Position numbers and translations under genes: made by a program. This document shows, in pieces, positions 62,029 through 64,000 of a stretch of DNA of 64,000 bases. Positions within the stretch are counted from its first letter, which is position 1, and each line of letters starts with the position of its first letter. This DNA comes from Beaufortia kweichowensis (taxonomy: Eukaryota > Chordata > Actinopteri > Cypriniformes > Gastromyzontidae), in assembly GCA_019155185.1 (NCBI GenBank), contig CM032794.1, positions 17,106,946 through 17,170,945 on the forward strand, in the 5' to 3' direction. The notes below the pieces were generated by a model that was not told where the DNA came from, did not search any database, and was given only the letters and a program-made list of their open reading frames with translations.

Positions 62029-63377
62029 TTAGTAGCAAAGTCAAAAGGTAATTTTGACCTACCACTATGACCCACAGTGTGACTCATAACTTTACTTCAC
62101 ATCTTGCCTCACTTCATTTAAAGTCTCCTCCCCTCCCGCTGACGTCTGGGCTACTGTGTGCCCTCTGTTCTATTGCTCATAGGTTAAGGGTCAAATCAAG
62201 GTCAATTTATTCTTTGAATCTAACTACTAGTTTGTATACCGTCCTGCCACTGACTTTGAACCTTCTAGTTTTCTCTCAGTTCAAAGCAACCATCAGGTCA
62301 CTTAGGCATTAACCATTAGTTATTAAAACAAAGCATTTAACATTAACTTTAACATTAACTACTCAAGTGACAGAAAAATCAATGCATAAACACTGGTCAG
62401 TCCATTAACCACATTAATAATGACCAAGATTTAAAATGGTATTTTTAAATTCTGGTTAACAAAAGTAATATGTCTACAAAGGCCAAATATTAGCAACCAA
62501 AATGTTGTATTTTTGTTTGGACAACAGTAAATCCACTGGTAAAATGCATTACATTCACATCTTTAACAAATTCTATCAAAATATTTACTGTGTAGTCAGT
62601 ATTTAGGATTTAATTTGTTAAAGCCTGTGTTCAGACCTTTATAACTTTCTCTAAATATGTGGGGATTTTTAGAAAGTTTTTTTTATAAATAAAGAGCTAT
62701 TTTTGTAACATTCTGCCAGCATATGACTACAACCTATAATCTAACAAAAAGCAGCATTTAGTGGAATTCTGACATTCGAAAAAACATGAAAAGGATTATG
62801 TAGATTAGGCTTCACACATTGTCAAACGTCACAATCTCTATGACACTAAAAAACAAGTTATTCAATGCAAGTTTATTCAAAAACTCTACAGCACCTACAG
62901 TACATGTTTCTTCATGTAATATCTACCCAGTTCTGAGAAAGATAACAAACTGTAATGACAACCATTATAATCAAAATGAACTCAATTGTAAAGATGTTCA
63001 AAATAGAGGTAACGCAGACTCTAATTACAAATATGAACAACGGTGTTTTTCCAGCTTTTCTTTCAGGAATAGAAAGATTAGACATTAGACTATCCTTTTA
63101 TGACACATAACTACTGTCCCTTCTTTAAAATCTCATTGGGGTAATTATGGTACTTATACTCTATGGAAGTCAGTGTGGTCTTTCTTTACCCCACAAATAT
63201 TTAATCACTAAGCTTAAGTTTAAATAGTTACATTGAATCTACCGAGTCAATCTTAAATCATTTTCTGAGAAGGATCTACTTTACTTCTTTTGTAGGGAAG
63301 TTAATGAGTCTGTCTCCAACCTTTTCTGGAGTGTGTCCACACTCTGTTTGTACTTGTTTCTCTCTTAGATCGTCTCT
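62027..63377. other. Intergenic DNA
   Basis: AT-rich sequence without recognisable exons, RNA genes or terminal repeats. Confidence 0.4.
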
Positions 63378-63630
63378 GACTCTTAAAAATAAATGTGCTT
63401 CACGATGTCAGAAGAACCATTTTTGGCTAAATGGTTTCATAAAGATCCTTTAACATCCACTGAACCTTTCTGTTACACAAACGGTTCTTTGTAGTGGAAA
63501 AAGGTAAGAAAAAATGATTCTTTTGAGAACCTTTGACTAAATAGTTTTGGGTTTGGGAAACCAAAAAAAGTTCATTTATAGCATTGCTGTGAAGAATCTT
63601 TTGAAGCACCTTTATTATTAAGAGTGTATA
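63378..63630. mobile_element. MITE with inverted ends
   Basis: The left end TCTTAAAAATAAATGTGCTTC mirrors the right end GAAGCACCTTTATTATTAAGA, with internal AGAACC and GGTTCT blocks. About 250 bp, non-coding, of a type common in fish introns and spacers. Confidence 0.75.
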
Positions 63631-64000
63631 AGGATGCTTTATAGTTGTTATTTATCTGTTTATTTTCACAACATTTTATACATATGTACAAATTTTATGT
63701 CGCTCTTATCTGTAAATACTAAAATATTTTACACTATTTCTACATTCATAAACTCGTGCCCCTGTCTCATTGTTCTTTTTGTTCATTTTGTTTTCTTTTT
63801 TAACATAATTTGTATTTTTTTGTACATTTTAACACATTTGCTAATATGTAATATAATATTTATATTTTTACTAATTAAACACAAAAAGATCTTTAAACAA
63901 GTCCTGACGCTTTTTCACATCAAAGTTTCTCACAAACATCTGTGACTGTTGCGCAATGCTAATTCTAAATTCTCAGTATAAGGGCTGCTAATGATAGATC
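63631..64000. other. Intergenic DNA at window end
   Basis: AT-rich. A hydrophobic open frame at 63634-63945 is composition-driven (Phe/Ile/Leu from T-rich DNA) and resembles no family. Confidence 0.4.

Noticed and set aside
63634..63945. Hydrophobic 103-codon open frame at the window end
   Set aside because: T-rich composition explains the Phe/Ile/Leu content, and there are no domain, splice or promoter signals.

Overview
The window is vertebrate nuclear DNA. It has large intron-rich genes with GT-AG splice sites, AATAAA poly(A) signals and dense small DNA transposons. It is most likely from a ray-finned fish of the carp/minnow group (Cyprinidae or a close relative). Reasons: the protein matches are teleost-like, there is a fish-type class II cytokine receptor (IFN-gamma receptor 1-like), and several miniature inverted-repeat elements resemble families common in cyprinid genomes. 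I ran no searches; identities come from recognising translated exons and splicing them by hand.

Layout. 883-3689 (+): six 3' exons of rgp1 (RAB6A exchange-factor subunit). 4725-5403 (-): msmp, a small secreted cysteine-rich microseminoprotein, tail-to-tail with rgp1. 5.5-8.85 kb: intergenic. 8856-22652 (+): pik3c3 (class III PI3-kinase VPS34), about 25 exons, with a possible extra 27-nt microexon and one exon that is visibly broken. 24562-27341 (-): seven-exon class II cytokine receptor, best fit interferon-gamma receptor 1-like. 27951-41094 (-): tesk1-type dual-specificity kinase, with a 5' non-coding exon near 41.98 kb. 42.07-43.15 kb: a 588-bp tandem duplication. 43.2-51 kb: repeat-rich region with a tRNA-derived tandem array, decayed faah2 exons and a dead Tc1/mariner transposase. 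51646-55825 (-): nelfa (NELF complex subunit A). 56698-57760 (+): nicol1 (C4orf48-like secreted peptide), head-to-head with nelfa. 57.8-64 kb: repeat-rich DNA with no gene that I can support.

Synteny: rgp1, msmp and tesk1 correspond to human 9p13.3, nelfa and nicol1 to human 4p16.3, and pik3c3 to human 18q. The window is therefore a fish-specific join of blocks that are separate in human. The genes are not a pathway; they act in Golgi Rab activation, autophagy/endosomal lipid signalling, interferon signalling, actin regulation, transcription pausing and secreted signalling.

Points most worth a second look: the candidate 27-nt in-frame microexon of pik3c3; the pik3c3 exon interrupted by a (CT)n-linked repeat with an in-frame stop next to the kinase P-loop; the tandem array whose unit carries tRNA-like A and B boxes; the faah2 relic; the 588-bp duplication that may be a haplotype artefact; and the receptor that keeps the JAK1 motif while I cannot find the usual STAT1 docking motif.
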